A stretch of DNA of 9,802 bases. Origin: an uncultured Alistipes sp. (GTDB taxonomy: Bacteria > Bacteroidota > Bacteroidia > Bacteroidales > Rikenellaceae). The notes under the pieces are model-generated. The model ran no database searches. It was given only the letters and a program-made list of their open reading frames with translations, and was not told the DNA's origin. The translations under genes and the position numbers were made by a program. Below are positions 1-7,528 of this stretch, in pieces. How positions within the stretch are numbered: the stretch's first letter is position 1; every line of letters starts with the position of its first letter. The stretch spans positions 1-9,802 of the forward strand of contig URBJ01000083.1 of the NCBI GenBank assembly GCA_900546005.1, in the 5' to 3' direction.

Positions 1-751
1 ATTTCAGGTTGTGGCGGCTCTCGTACCCCGGCTGGGCGAAGTTGGAGATTTCGTAGTGTTCGAATCCGGCCTCGGTAGCCATGTCGTGCAGCAGCAGGTA
101 TGCGGAACGGCTCGATTCGGAATCGATTTCGTGCAATTTCCCGGAGCGGAGCCAGCGCCCGAAAACTGTGCCCTCTTCCAGTGTAAGATGGTAGGCAGAC
201 AAGTGGGTGATGTCGAGTTCGAATGCCTGTCGCAGGTTGTAGACCCATTCATCAAGACTCATTTGCGGGATGCCGTAGATCAGATCGATCGTCAGGTTGT
301 CGAAGCCGGCGGTGTGGGCGTTGTCGATGGCCCGGATCGCTGACGTGGCGTCGTGTCTGCGATGCATCCAGCGCAGATCGCGGTCGATAAAGGACTGTAC
401 ACCGATACTCAGTCGGTTGACTCCTGTGGCGCGGAGATCCCGCAGGTAGTCGAAGGTGAGATCGTCTGGATTGGCCTCGACCGTGATCTCTTTTAGGGAG
501 ACACGGGGGTAACGTCGGAAAATTTTTTCCAACAGGGTTTCTATTTCAGACGGCGTACATAGCGATGGTGTACCTCCTCCGATATAGATCGTTTCGATCG
601 TTTCCCCTTGCAGAAAGTCGGCCCGGCGGTCGAGTTCGTCTCCAACGGCGGTCAGCAACTCCTGCTTTTTGGCAAGCAATGTGCAGGAGTAAAAATCACA
701 GTAGTAACACTTGCTTTTGCAAAAGGGTATATGGATATAAATGCCAGCCAT
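1..751 (-). CDS. hemW: HemW-type radical SAM haem chaperone (3' end cut by window edge)
   Basis: I translated the reverse strand from the ATG at 751-749 and it stays open to the window edge, giving about 250 residues. The family is usually about 370-380 residues, so the C-terminal third is missing. The start reads MAGIYIHIPFCKSKCYYC, with C11, C15 and C18 forming the CX3CX2C site for the radical SAM [4Fe-4S] cluster. The SAM-binding GGGTPS lies at residues 58-63, followed by VEANPDD, a GVNRLSIGVQSF segment and TIDLIYGIPQ. The last visible residues (YEISNFAQPGYESRHN) are typical of HemW and related coproporphyrinogen oxidase-like proteins. HemW proteins bind haem and are thought to deliver it to respiratory enzymes; they are not the true HemN oxidase. 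The frame upstream of 751 is open but has no ATG for a considerable distance, so this start is preferred. The gene is divergent from the VanZ-like gene. The family is certain; the chaperone role is by homology. Confidence 0.93.
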   Translation of the reverse strand, partial: MAGIYIHIPFCKSKCYYCDFYSCTLLAKKQELLTAVGDELDRRADFLQGETIETIYIGGGTPSLCTPSEIETLLEKIFRRYPRVSLKEITVEANPDDLTFDYLRDLRATGVNRLSIGVQSFIDRDLRWMHRRHDATSAIRAIDNAHTAGFDNLTIDLIYGIPQMSLDEWVYNLRQAFELDITHLSAYHLTLEEGTVFGRWLRSGKLHEIDSESSRSAYLLLHDMATEAGFEHYEISNFAQPGYESRHNLK

Positions 752-781
752 ACGGGTGTAGATCGGAATCTTTAGAGACCG

Positions 782-813
782 TTTGGTTGTGTCGCGATTA
801 TTTGTAGCTTTGC
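782..813 (+). promoter_or_regulatory. Bacteroidota-type promoter for the VanZ-like gene
   Basis: A TTTG at 782-785 (-33 element) and TAGCTTTG at 805-812 (-7 element, consensus TAnnTTTG) are separated by 19 nt, within the usual 19-21 nt. The predicted start site near 820 gives a leader of about 40 nt before the ATG at 860. This is a sequence match only. Confidence 0.6.
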
Positions 814-859
814 AGCGCAGGCCGAACGAAGACTCTATCTGTATAATTGCAACAAAATT

Positions 860-1285
860 ATGAAAAAAGAGAGACGCACAGTAATCGCCATGGTCCTTTT
901 TTTCGTGTGGACAGCGGGAATTCTGTATGGATCTCTTGCTCCGAGCAAGGATCTTCCTCCGATGGGGTGGTTGACCCGGATCCCGTATTACGATAAGTTG
1001 ATCCATTTCGGATTTTATCTGGGGCAGGTGGTGTGGCTGACCTTATGGTTGCGTCCCTCCCGACAGAATCGGATATGGGTGGCGGTTCCGTGTATCGTAT
1101 TTTCCGGATTCATTGAGCTGGTGCAGGGCGAATTCTTTGCACGGAGTGCCGATTGGACCGATTTCGCTGCCAATTCGCTCGGCGCATTGCTCGGCGTTCC
1201 CCTGACCCTGCTGATTGAGAGGATTTTCAGTAGACGAAAAATAGCTGCACGGCAGCAAAATCATATCGAGTCGGAGCATCCGTAA
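860..1285 (+). CDS. VanZ-like family membrane protein
   Basis: This 141-residue protein has four predicted membrane segments, at about residues 7-25, 48-65, 72-88 and 103-122, and a basic C-terminal tail. Conserved VanZ-like signatures are visible: YDKLIHFGFY before and into helix 2, then GFIELVQ near residues 83-89 and DWTDFAANSLGALLG at 98-112, with the polar E, Q, D and N typical of the family. VanZ gives low-level teicoplanin resistance in the enterococcal vanA cluster. Most family members outside such clusters are stand-alone proteins of unknown role, and there are no van genes here, so resistance should not be inferred. The gene stands alone: hemW is divergent and pckA has its own promoter. 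The start at 860 is the first ATG after a good promoter and begins MKKERR ahead of helix 1. Confidence 0.85.
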   Translation: MKKERRTVIAMVLFFVWTAGILYGSLAPSKDLPPMGWLTRIPYYDKLIHFGFYLGQVVWLTLWLRPSRQNRIWVAVPCIVFSGFIELVQGEFFARSADWTDFAANSLGALLGVPLTLLIERIFSRRKIAARQQNHIESEHP

Positions 1286-1344
1286 TCAGGTGTACTCGTT
1301 GCGGCGGCGGAATTCTAATTTTTTTTAATATTTTAACACTGTTA

Positions 1345-1377
1345 TTTGGTTAACAATATAAATAATTCGTATCTTTG
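1345..1377 (+). promoter_or_regulatory. Bacteroidota-type promoter for pckA
   Basis: TTTG at 1345-1348 and TATCTTTG at 1370-1377 are spaced by 21 nt and match the primary sigma factor consensus of this phylum. The predicted start near 1384 gives a leader of about 75 nt, long for the window, that contains an inverted repeat (listed separately). Confidence 0.72.
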
Positions 1378-1412
1378 TCGCTCGAAATTGAGGGGAAAAG
1401 AGAAAGTAAATT

Positions 1413-1432
1413 TTTTCACAAACGTGTGAAAA
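1413..1432 (+). promoter_or_regulatory. inverted repeat in the pckA leader
   Basis: TTTTCACA (1413-1420) and TGTGAAAA (1425-1432) are perfect 8-bp arms around the centre AACG. The element lies in the predicted 5' untranslated region, ending 27 nt before the pckA ATG. It could be an operator for a dimeric regulator just downstream of the promoter, or an RNA hairpin near the ribosome site. The half-site contains TGTGA, as in CRP/FNR-family sites, but the arms are in the opposite order to the classic CRP palindrome. The repeat is seen; the function is inferred. Confidence 0.45.
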
Positions 1433-1459
1433 GTAGTATTAACTAAATATAGTAAAGGT

Positions 1460-3067
1460 ATGTCAAAGATTGATTTAAGCAAGTACGGCATTTCGGGCGT
1501 GACCGAAATCGTACACAATCCTTCTTACGAACAACTTTTCGAAGAAGAGACGAAACCCGGTTTGCAAGGCTTCGAGAAGGGACAGGTTACCAATATGGGT
1601 GCTGTGAACGTGATGACGGGTGTCTACACCGGCCGTTCTCCTAAAGATAAATTTTTCGTTAAGGACGCTGTAACCGAAAATACCATCTGGTGGACTTCGG
1701 ATCAGTACAAAAACGACAACAAACCGCTTAGCCCCGAAAGCTGGAAGGTGCTGAAAAAGATCGCTACCGAAGAACTCTCGAACAAACGTCTTTTCGTTGT
1801 CGATACCTTCTGCGGAGCCAACGAAAACAGTCGGTTGAAGATCCGTTTCATCATGGAGGTTGCTTGGCAGGCTCACTTCGTGAAGAACATGTTCATCCGT
1901 CCTACCGAAGAGGAGTTGGCCGCTTATGGTGAACCCGACTTCGTGGTGCTGAACGCTTCGAAAGCCAAAGTTGAGAACTACAAAGAGCTGGGTCTGAACT
2001 CGGAAACGGCCGTTGTATTCAACCTCACCGAAAAGATGCAGGTAATTATCAACACTTGGTACGGTGGTGAGATGAAGAAAGGTATGTTCTCTTACATGAA
2101 CTATCTGCTGCCGTTGAAAGGTATGGCTTCGATGCACTGCTCGGCCAATGCCGATCTCGAAGGGAAGAATACGGCAATCTTCTTCGGTCTCTCCGGAACC
2201 GGAAAAACCACGCTGTCGACCGATCCGAAACGTCTGTTGATCGGTGACGACGAACACGGATGGGATGACGAAGGAGTGTTCAACTTCGAAGGCGGTTGCT
2301 ACGCAAAAGTGATCAATCTGGACAAGGACAGCGAGCCCGATATCTGGAATGCGATCAAACGTGATGCTCTGCTCGAGAACGTTACGGTACATGCCGACGG
2401 TTCGGTAGACTTTGCCGACAAGTCTGTAACGGAGAATACTCGTGTATCTTACCCGATCTACCACATCAAAAATATCGTTAAGCCGGTTTCGAAAGCTCCG
2501 GCCGCTAAGAAAGTGATCTTCTTGTCAGCCGATGCTTTCGGTGTTCTGCCTCCGGTTTCGATCCTCTCGCCCGAACAGACCAAATATTACTTCCTGTCGG
2601 GATTTACCGCAAAACTGGCCGGTACCGAACGCGGTATCACCGAACCGACTCCGACCTTCTCGGCATGTTTCGGTGCAGCCTTCCTGTCGTTGCATCCGAC
2701 CAAATACGGCGAAGAGCTTGTGAAGAAGATGCAGGCCTCGGGTGCTAAAGCCTATCTGGTCAACACGGGATGGAACGGTACGGGCAAACGTATCTCGATC
2801 AAAGATACGAGAGGAATTATCGATGCGATCCTCAACGATTCGATCGATAGCGCTCCGACCAAGACGATTCCGTATTTCGATTTCGTAGTACCTTCCGCTC
2901 TGCCCGGTGTAGATCCTAAGATCCTTGATCCACGCGATACCTATGCCGATGCCGCTCAGTGGGATGAGAAAGCGAAAGATCTGGCCAATCGTTTCATCAA
3001 GAACTTCGAGAAGTTCACTGGAAACGAAGCAGGCAAGGCCTTGGTTGCTTACGGTCCGAAATTGTAA
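1460..3067 (+). CDS. pckA: phosphoenolpyruvate carboxykinase (ATP)
   Basis: This 535-residue protein is full length for the ATP-type family (about 520-540). It interconverts oxaloacetate + ATP with PEP + CO2 + ADP in the cytoplasm. In saccharolytic Bacteroidota the enzyme often runs toward oxaloacetate, fixing CO2 and making ATP on the route to fumarate and succinate; that direction is inferred here. Visible motifs are TGRSPKDKF at residues 57-65 (substrate arginine R59), [10 protein letters not shown] at 201-210 (metal-site lysine region), the SMHCSAN segment with H226, the kinase P-loop [11 protein letters not shown] at 243-253, the metal-binding IGDDEHGW at 261-268 and R328 in ENTRVSYP. 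All key residues are present and the frame is intact. The ATG at 1460 follows AAAGGT and begins a typical N-terminus. It is monocistronic, with its own promoter and a hairpin terminator. An antisense open frame of 329 codons covers its first half and is a shadow of this gene. Confidence 0.98.
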   Translation: MSKIDLSKYGISGVTEIVHNPSYEQLFEEETKPGLQGFEKGQVTNMGAVNVMTGVYTGRSPKDKFFVKDAVTENTIWWTSDQYKNDNKPLSPESWKVLKKIATEELSNKRLFVVDTFCGANENSRLKIRFIMEVAWQAHFVKNMFIRPTEEELAAYGEPDFVVLNASKAKVENYKELGLNSETAVVFNLTEKMQVIINTWYGGEMKKGMFSYMNYLLPLKGMASMHCSANADLEGKNTAIFFGLSGTGKTTLSTDPKRLLIGDDEHGWDDEGVFNFEGGCYAKVINLDKDSEPDIWNAIKRDALLENVTVHADGSVDFADKSVTENTRVSYPIYHIKNIVKPVSKAPAAKKVIFLSADAFGVLPPVSILSPEQTKYYFLSGFTAKLAGTERGITEPTPTFSACFGAAFLSLHPTKYGEELVKKMQASGAKAYLVNTGWNGTGKRISIKDTRGIIDAILNDSIDSAPTKTIPYFDFVVPSALPGVDPKILDPRDTYADAAQWDEKAKDLANRFIKNFEKFTGNEAGKALVAYGPKL

Positions 3068-3106
3068 TGAATGATCTAAAGTAGTTAAGTCAACATTCGT
3101 AGATAA

Positions 3107-3139
3107 GCGGAGGGTGATCTCACCCTCCGCTTTGTTGTT
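3107..3139 (+). terminator. hairpin terminator of pckA
   Basis: GCGGAGGGTG (3107-3116) pairs perfectly with CACCCTCCGC (3121-3130) around a 4-nt ATCT loop, followed by the T-rich TTTGTTGTT. It starts 39 nt after the pckA stop. The stem is strong; the T tract is interrupted. Confidence 0.75.
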
Positions 3140-3215
3140 GGGACTTGCCGCCTTGTTGATTACCAGAAATGGATTCATTCGTCCTCAAAGGGAGAGGATG
3201 AGATCGGTCGGTAGG

Positions 3216-3260
3216 AAAAACAATAAATAAAAAGGGAGTCGCTCTTGAACGACTCCCTTT
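3216..3260 (-). terminator. hairpin terminator of the YugP-like gene
   Basis: Read on the minus strand, CGACTCCCTTT / AAAGGGAGTCG form a perfect 11-bp stem (arms 3250-3260 and 3231-3241, 8-nt loop). It is followed by TTATTTATTG and TTTTT down to 3216. It lies 31 nt beyond the stop of the minus-strand gene and faces the pckA terminator. The roughly 90 nt between the two hairpins hold nothing I can identify. Confidence 0.78.
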
Positions 3261-3291
3261 ATCTATTGTTGTCTTGCTCGGAGGAATGCTA

Positions 3292-3978
3292 TTACTCTCT
3301 GCGGGCAAATCCGAGATAGTAGATCAAAGTTGCGATAGCCGAAAGTGCGGCAACCAAATAGGTCCGTGCTGCCCAAGAGAGAGCTTCTCTTGCCTGAGCA
3401 ACCTGTTCGCCCTGAAGGATCCGTGCTCCGGTCAGCCAATTCATGGCCCGGGCCGAAGCGTTGTATTCGACGGGTAGGGTAATGATGCTGAACAGGGCGG
3501 AGGCGGCGATCATTGCAATCCCGATCCAGAACAGAGCCGGGAAGGAGTGAAGCAGCAGAATGCCTGCCAGAACGACCCACAGCGACCATTGCGAAGCGAC
3601 ACTCACGATGGGTACCAAAGCCGAACGCATTTTCAGCGGGGCATAGTCCCGGGCATGTTGTACGGCGTGTCCGCATTCGTGGGCGGCGACAGCTGCTGCG
3701 GCGACGCTGTTGCTGTCGTAGACCGATTCACTCAGGTTGACGGTTTTTGTAGCCGGATTGTAGTGATCGGTCAGGTGGCCGGGGGTTGAGGTGACTTTGA
3801 CGTCATAGATTCCGTTGTCCCGCAACATCTTCTCTGCAACCTCTTTTCCTGTGAGGCCTCCGGGAAACATGACGCGGGAGTATTTCTTGAAAACCGACTG
3901 GAGTTTCATCTGTACGATCAGTCCGATGATACCGATCACGATGACCAGTATCCATTGTGCATTGATGGGTCCTACCAT
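3292..3978 (-). CDS. YugP-type membrane neutral zinc metallopeptidase
   Basis: This 228-residue protein matches the YugP / zinc peptidase 2 family in length and layout. An N-terminal membrane helix (residues 8-24) is followed by a soluble segment with the zinc-binding HECGH at 100-104, an instance of HEXXH in which both histidines bind zinc and the glutamate is catalytic. Two further hydrophobic stretches follow (about 120-146 and 148-169). Next comes the conserved LPVEYNASARA stretch at 169-179, whose glutamate may be the third ligand, and then a C-terminal helix (204-224). The MLRDNGIYDVKV and LSESVYDSNSVAAAAVAAHECGHA segments are typical of the family. It probably cleaves membrane or membrane-near proteins, but natural substrates are poorly known. 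The SDR gene lies upstream on the same strand with an 84-nt gap, so co-transcription is possible. A strong terminator follows. Confidence 0.9.
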   Translation of the reverse strand: MVGPINAQWILVIVIGIIGLIVQMKLQSVFKKYSRVMFPGGLTGKEVAEKMLRDNGIYDVKVTSTPGHLTDHYNPATKTVNLSESVYDSNSVAAAAVAAHECGHAVQHARDYAPLKMRSALVPIVSVASQWSLWVVLAGILLLHSFPALFWIGIAMIAASALFSIITLPVEYNASARAMNWLTGARILQGEQVAQAREALSWAARTYLVAALSAIATLIYYLGFARRE

Positions 3979-4062
3979 AATTTTTTCTCTCTATTGTTTT
4001 GTCAATAAACGGTTGTTTCGTTGGCTTTATTATATTATAATGTGTAGATGCTTAGCATCAGA

Positions 4063-4824
4063 CTATCCCCGATAGGTGAGGAAAGCGTTGGCCTGACGTG
4101 CGGGCATGACTTCGATGTCGTTGATGTTTACGTGCTCCGGGAGTGAGACGATCCATGCGATAATCCGTGCGATATCTTCGCCCGTGAGGGGCTTGATGCC
4201 TTCGTACACTTTGTCGGCGCGCTCCTTGTCACCGTGAAAACGAACGATCGAGAATTCGGTTTCGACCATACCCGGACGGATTTCGGTCACCTTGATCTCG
4301 TGTCTCAACAGGTCCATGCGCATCCCTTCCGAGAGGGCATGAACCGCATGTTTCGTGGCACAGTAGACCGCTCCGTTTTCGTAGGTCTGTGTGCCGGCGA
4401 TGGAGCCCATGTTGATGATGTGGCCCTTGATGTGTTGTTCGATCATCCATTGCGACACGATTCGGGTAATGCAGAGCAGACCTTTGATGTTGGTATCGAT
4501 CATCGCTTCCCAATCGCGCCAGTCCCCCTCGTCGATGTGTTCGAGCCCAGCGGCCAGACCGGCGTTGTTGATGAGAAGATCGATGCGGCGGAAGGTCTCG
4601 GGTAGTCCGTCGAGCGCACTTTGGGTCTGGAACCGGTCCTGTATGTCGAAGCCCAGAACGTGAACCTTTACGTGGTATTTCTCTTCTAATTCGTCGTTCA
4701 GACTTTTGAGTCGGTTCGTGCGGCGTCCGGTGATAACCAAATTGTACCCTAGTTCGGCCAGAGCCCTTGCAGTGGCTGCTCCAATGCCGGATGATGCTCC
4801 GGTGATTAGTGCCGTTTTTTTCAT
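4063..4824 (-). CDS. short-chain dehydrogenase/reductase (YdfG-like SDR)
   Basis: This 253-residue classical SDR has the Rossmann cofactor motif TGASSGIG at residues 8-15, NNAG at 86-89, and the catalytic residues S141 (in NMGSIAG), Y154 and K158 (YCATK). The R34-R35 pair after strand beta-2 (ITGRRTNRL) suggests NADP(H) rather than NAD(H). The wider pattern, including LINNAGLAAGLEHID and EIRPGMVETEFS, resembles the YdfG group, which oxidises small 3-hydroxy acids such as L-allo-threonine, serine and 3-hydroxypropionate. That substrate assignment is by resemblance only. All catalytic residues are present and the length is normal. It is divergent from the permease gene across a 160-nt region rich in short palindromes, and lies upstream of the YugP-like gene. 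Confidence 0.9.
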   Translation of the reverse strand: MKKTALITGASSGIGAATARALAELGYNLVITGRRTNRLKSLNDELEEKYHVKVHVLGFDIQDRFQTQSALDGLPETFRRIDLLINNAGLAAGLEHIDEGDWRDWEAMIDTNIKGLLCITRIVSQWMIEQHIKGHIINMGSIAGTQTYENGAVYCATKHAVHALSEGMRMDLLRHEIKVTEIRPGMVETEFSIVRFHGDKERADKVYEGIKPLTGEDIARIIAWIVSLPEHVNINDIEVMPARQANAFLTYRG

Positions 4825-4859
4825 AACGAGGTTCTTTTGTTGGCGGAAGTCATCCTCAC

Positions 4860-4937
4860 TCCGAACTTTCGGAAACGTTTCGGCTCCGTAGCGTACGGAA
4901 AATTTCGGATTCTTTCTGCCCCATTTTTCGCAAAAAT
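4860..4937. promoter_or_regulatory. cluster of short palindromes between the divergent SDR and permease genes
   Basis: Four palindromes lie within 78 bp: TCCGAA-CT-TTCGGA (4860-4873), GAAACGTTTC (4872-4881), TCCGTA-GCG-TACGGA (4885-4899) and ATTTTT-CGC-AAAAAT (4923-4937). TTTCGG occurs three times (4867, 4878, 4903). On the minus strand 4938-4931 reads TATTTTTG, matching the -7 element TAnnTTTG for the SDR gene, but I see no matching -33 element. On the plus strand TTACTTTG (4951-4958) is one base off the -7 consensus for the permease gene. The region could hold operators for both genes. The palindromes are seen; regulation is inferred. Confidence 0.35.
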
Positions 4938-4984
4938 ATGAAATTTTACGTTACTTTGTGCGGATTAACACTTTTTAACGATCG

Positions 4985-6232
4985 ATGGGTAAATTGGATC
5001 TGGAATATTTTTTGGCCCGGCGGATTGCCTCCTATTCGAAGGGGGCGCGCAAGAACGTGATGATCCGTATTGCAACGTTGAGCGTGACGATCAGTGTGGC
5101 AGTGATGATCGTTTCGTTGGCGGTGATTCTGGGGTTCAGAAAGGAGATTACCGCAAAACTGACCGGATTCGATGCCCATATCCAGATCGTACATCTCAAT
5201 GCCTATACGTCGAACGAGACGATACCCATTGATCGGAATTTACCCTTTTTGTCGCAGCTGCGCCGGATCCCCGGATGTGTACGGGTCGTTCCGTATGCAC
5301 AGAAGATCGGGATTCCCCGGGGCGAGCGGGCGTTGCAGGGAATTATGCTCAAGGGGGTAGACAGCACGTACGACTGGTCCTTTTTCCAAAAGAATCTGGT
5401 TGAGGGATCGGTTCCGGACGTCCGGGGCGAGCGGAACAAGGATATTCTGATCTCCCGTTCGTTGGCCGATCTGTTGGAGGTCTCGGTGGGCGATCCGTTG
5501 GAGATGCTGTTTATTCAGGAGTCTCGTCCGCGCGACCGGTTCCGTGTCTCGGGGATCTACGATACGCATTTCGGTGAGTTGGATCAGACGGTCGCTCTGA
5601 CCGATCTGAGGAACGTTCAACGGCTCAACGGCTGGGACTCGACACAAATTACCGGCTACGAGGTGACCGTGTCGGATTTCAGCAAGCTGGATCAGTTTAC
5701 CGACTCGGTCTATCAGGTGATCATGGATAACGTGCCGGCAGAGGATCAGAGTCCGGTCCGGGTGGTCAATCTCCGGGAACGGTTTCCGATGATCTTCGAC
5801 TGGCTGAATGCCCACAACGTCAACGTCGGGGTGATCATAACCATCATGTTGCTGGTTGCGCTGTTCAATATGGTGGCGGCTCTGCTGATCATCCTGCTCG
5901 AGAGGACCTCGATGATCGGAATCCTCAAGACCTTGGGTATGGACAATCGGGCACTGCAAAAAATGTTTGTCATCCGTTCGTCGTTCGTCGTACTGAAAGG
6001 GCTCCTGTGGGGAAATATTGTCGGGATAGGGTTGTGTTTGCTGCAGCACTACACCGGATGGGTGACCCTGAATGAAGAGGGCTACTTCTTGACGACCGTT
6101 CCGATCAGTATGGATTGGCGTTGGCTGTTGTTGCTCGACGGTGCTACCTTCTTGGTGATCGTTGCTTTGATGGCCTTGCCTACGATGATAATTTCATTAA
6201 TTTTGCCGGAGAAAACGATTCGGTTCGAATAA
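4985..6232 (+). CDS. FtsX/LolC-E-type ABC transporter permease
   Basis: This 415-residue protein has the four-helix layout of FtsX/MacB-type permeases: helix 1 at about residues 27-50, a large extracytoplasmic domain at about 55-275, then helices at about 279-305, 332-355 and 378-408. The stretch ERTSMIGILKTLGMDNRALQKMF (306-328) after helix 2 is the conserved cytoplasmic coupling segment of the family, where the ATPase docks. The N-terminal LEYFLARRIASYSKGARKN resembles LolC/LolE proteins, which extract lipoproteins from the inner membrane for delivery to the outer membrane. LolC-E needs a LolD ATPase, and no ATPase gene is present here, so the partner must be encoded elsewhere. The downstream genes include two lipoprotein or secreted envelope proteins. 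The ATG at 4985 is the first plausible start, and menG begins 10 nt after the stop, indicating an operon. Lol function is likely but not proven. Confidence 0.88.
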   Translation: MGKLDLEYFLARRIASYSKGARKNVMIRIATLSVTISVAVMIVSLAVILGFRKEITAKLTGFDAHIQIVHLNAYTSNETIPIDRNLPFLSQLRRIPGCVRVVPYAQKIGIPRGERALQGIMLKGVDSTYDWSFFQKNLVEGSVPDVRGERNKDILISRSLADLLEVSVGDPLEMLFIQESRPRDRFRVSGIYDTHFGELDQTVALTDLRNVQRLNGWDSTQITGYEVTVSDFSKLDQFTDSVYQVIMDNVPAEDQSPVRVVNLRERFPMIFDWLNAHNVNVGVIITIMLLVALFNMVAALLIILLERTSMIGILKTLGMDNRALQKMFVIRSSFVVLKGLLWGNIVGIGLCLLQHYTGWVTLNEEGYFLTTVPISMDWRWLLLLDGATFLVIVALMALPTMIISLILPEKTIRFE

Positions 6233-6242
6233 TCAGGCGGAT

Positions 6243-6992
6243 ATGACAAAACCCTATCAGAGTGCGGAGACGAAAAAGAGGCAGGTGCAGACCATGTTTG
6301 ATGGTATTGCAGATCACTACGATTTGTTGAACCGCATGCTCTCGTTCGGAATCGATCGGGGATGGCGTCGCCGAACGGTGGATCGGGTTGTCCGGTTGCA
6401 TCCGACCGAGATCCTCGATATGGCCACCGGAACCGGAGATCTGGCCATTCAGTTGGCGCGACGTATTCCGCTGGCACACGTAACAGGAGTCGACCTGTCG
6501 GAGGGAATGCTGTCGATCGGGAAAGAAAAGGCGCAAAAAAAAGGACTGTCCGATCGGATTGATTTTGTCAGTGGCGATGCGGAGAGTGCAGCGTACGGGA
6601 CGGAGCGGTTCGATGTGGCGACGGTTGCGTTCGGTGTGAGGAATTTCGAGAACATTCCTGCCGGAATTGCCGGTTTGTTCCGCGCCTTGAAACCCGGAGG
6701 GCATCTTTTCGTACTGGAGTTCGGCATGCCGCAGAAGGGGTGGTTCGGCGCTTGTTACAATTTTTATTTCAGACAAGTTCTGCCTCGTATCGGTGGATGG
6801 ATCTCGAAGGACAAGGCGGCCTACACCTATCTGCCCGATTCGGTCCGGGAGTTTCCGTATGGAGAGCGGTTTGTGGAGCTGTTGCATGCGGGTGGATTCC
6901 GAAATGGCGGATTCCGAAACCTTTCCGGAGGAATCGCTCAGATCTATTGGGCCGAGAAGCCTTTAGATGAGACAGCCGGAAAAGAGAGATAA
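6243..6992 (+). CDS. menG: demethylmenaquinone methyltransferase
   Basis: This 249-residue SAM-dependent methyltransferase belongs to the UbiE/MenG family. Motif I is ILDMATGTGDLA at residues 57-68, the acidic SAM ribose ligand is D84 in TGVDLSEGML, and FGVRNFEN (130-137) and LKPGGHLFVLEFGMP (149-163) are family signatures, followed by PYGERFVELLHAGGF near 205. The N-terminal VQTMFDGIADHYDLLNRMLSFGIDRGWR matches the quinone-substrate cap of the family. It methylates demethylmenaquinone in the last step of menaquinone synthesis; Bacteroidota use menaquinone and not ubiquinone, hence menG rather than ubiE. The gene starts 10 nt after the permease stop and leads, with a 38-nt gap, into the LEA14-like lipoprotein gene. 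No damage is seen. Confidence 0.95.
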   Translation: MTKPYQSAETKKRQVQTMFDGIADHYDLLNRMLSFGIDRGWRRRTVDRVVRLHPTEILDMATGTGDLAIQLARRIPLAHVTGVDLSEGMLSIGKEKAQKKGLSDRIDFVSGDAESAAYGTERFDVATVAFGVRNFENIPAGIAGLFRALKPGGHLFVLEFGMPQKGWFGACYNFYFRQVLPRIGGWISKDKAAYTYLPDSVREFPYGERFVELLHAGGFRNGGFRNLSGGIAQIYWAEKPLDETAGKER

Positions 6993-7030
6993 AGGTCGAT
7001 TTTATTTAACCCTGTAATATATCGAAAAGT

Positions 7031-7528
7031 ATGAAAAAATATGGATGGCTGCTGTTGTCGGTGTTTCTGTTCGCTTCCTGCGTGCGCATGAGCGACCTCT
7101 CATACGATGGGATCGAATCGGTCGAAGTCGTATCGGTGGGGGTAAATCAGTCGGCAGTCGATCTGTTCGTTCGGGCCTCGAATGCTTCTGGAACCAATCT
7201 TACGGTCGTGAAGGCCGAGTTGACGTTGAATCGCGACGGAGTACGGTTGGCTCAGGCCGAAGTCGAAGAAAAGGTCAAGTTGCCCAAACGTTTCGACGGT
7301 ACGGTACGGATTCCGGTCAAGATTCGCATCGAAGGAGGATTTTTGGGAGTGGCGTCGATCGCGTCGGTGCTCTCCAATCGCGGAGTCGGTACGACAGTTT
7401 CGGGCGAGGTGGTTGTAAAAGCGGGCCTTGCAAAAAAGAAGTATAAAATCGAAGATATGGATACCGGACGATTTCTGCGTCAGTTTGGAATCGATCCGGA
7501 AGATATGCTAAAAGGGATAGCCTTATGA
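7031..7528 (+). CDS. LEA14-like (water stress/hypersensitive domain) lipoprotein
   Basis: This 165-residue protein has a lipoprotein signal: basic MKK, a hydrophobic core and the lipobox FASC with the acylated cysteine at residue 17. The mature part (about 25-137) is a single beta-rich domain. Alternating hydrophobic strands such as IESVEVVSVGVNQSAVDLFV, NLTVVKAELTLNRDGVRLAQ and FDGTVRIPVKIRI resemble the LEA14/WHy fold found in many Bacteroidota lipoproteins. Its function is unknown; the fold usually binds partners or tolerates stress rather than catalysing reactions. Its stop codon overlaps the next start by 4 nt (ATGA at 7525-7528), so the two proteins are probably translated together. Assignment to the LEA type-2 family is from the strand pattern, with no single diagnostic motif. 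Confidence 0.75.
   Translation: MKKYGWLLLSVFLFASCVRMSDLSYDGIESVEVVSVGVNQSAVDLFVRASNASGTNLTVVKAELTLNRDGVRLAQAEVEEKVKLPKRFDGTVRIPVKIRIEGGFLGVASIASVLSNRGVGTTVSGEVVVKAGLAKKKYKIEDMDTGRFLRQFGIDPEDMLKGIAL

Noticed and set aside
853..860. TAATTTTG on the minus strand as a hemW -7 promoter element.
   Set aside because: It matches TAnnTTTG, but no TTTG or TTG lies 19-21 nt upstream and it overlaps the start of the VanZ-like gene. AT-rich DNA gives such matches by chance.
860..1285. A glycopeptide resistance role for the VanZ-like protein.
   Set aside because: No other van genes or ligases are present, and most VanZ-like proteins lie outside resistance clusters with no known role.
1475..2464. A 329-codon antisense open frame across pckA, and a 217-codon one at its 3' end.
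   Set aside because: Both are mirror frames of a strongly conserved gene with biased codon use. Their translations show no domain, signal or membrane pattern.
4047..4059. GATGC-TTA-GCATC as a terminator between the SDR and YugP-like genes.
   Set aside because: The stem is only 5 bp with a 3-nt loop and lacks a T tract on the minus strand.
5240..6049. A 269-codon antisense frame inside the permease gene.
   Set aside because: Its translation is rich in H, Q, R and P without structure and it lies wholly within a well-supported gene. It is a composition shadow.
6891..6918. A short tandem duplication in menG (GGFRN repeated).
   Set aside because: The spacing between the GF and LSGG motifs fits the family without any insertion, so it is probably chance similarity of neighbouring codons.
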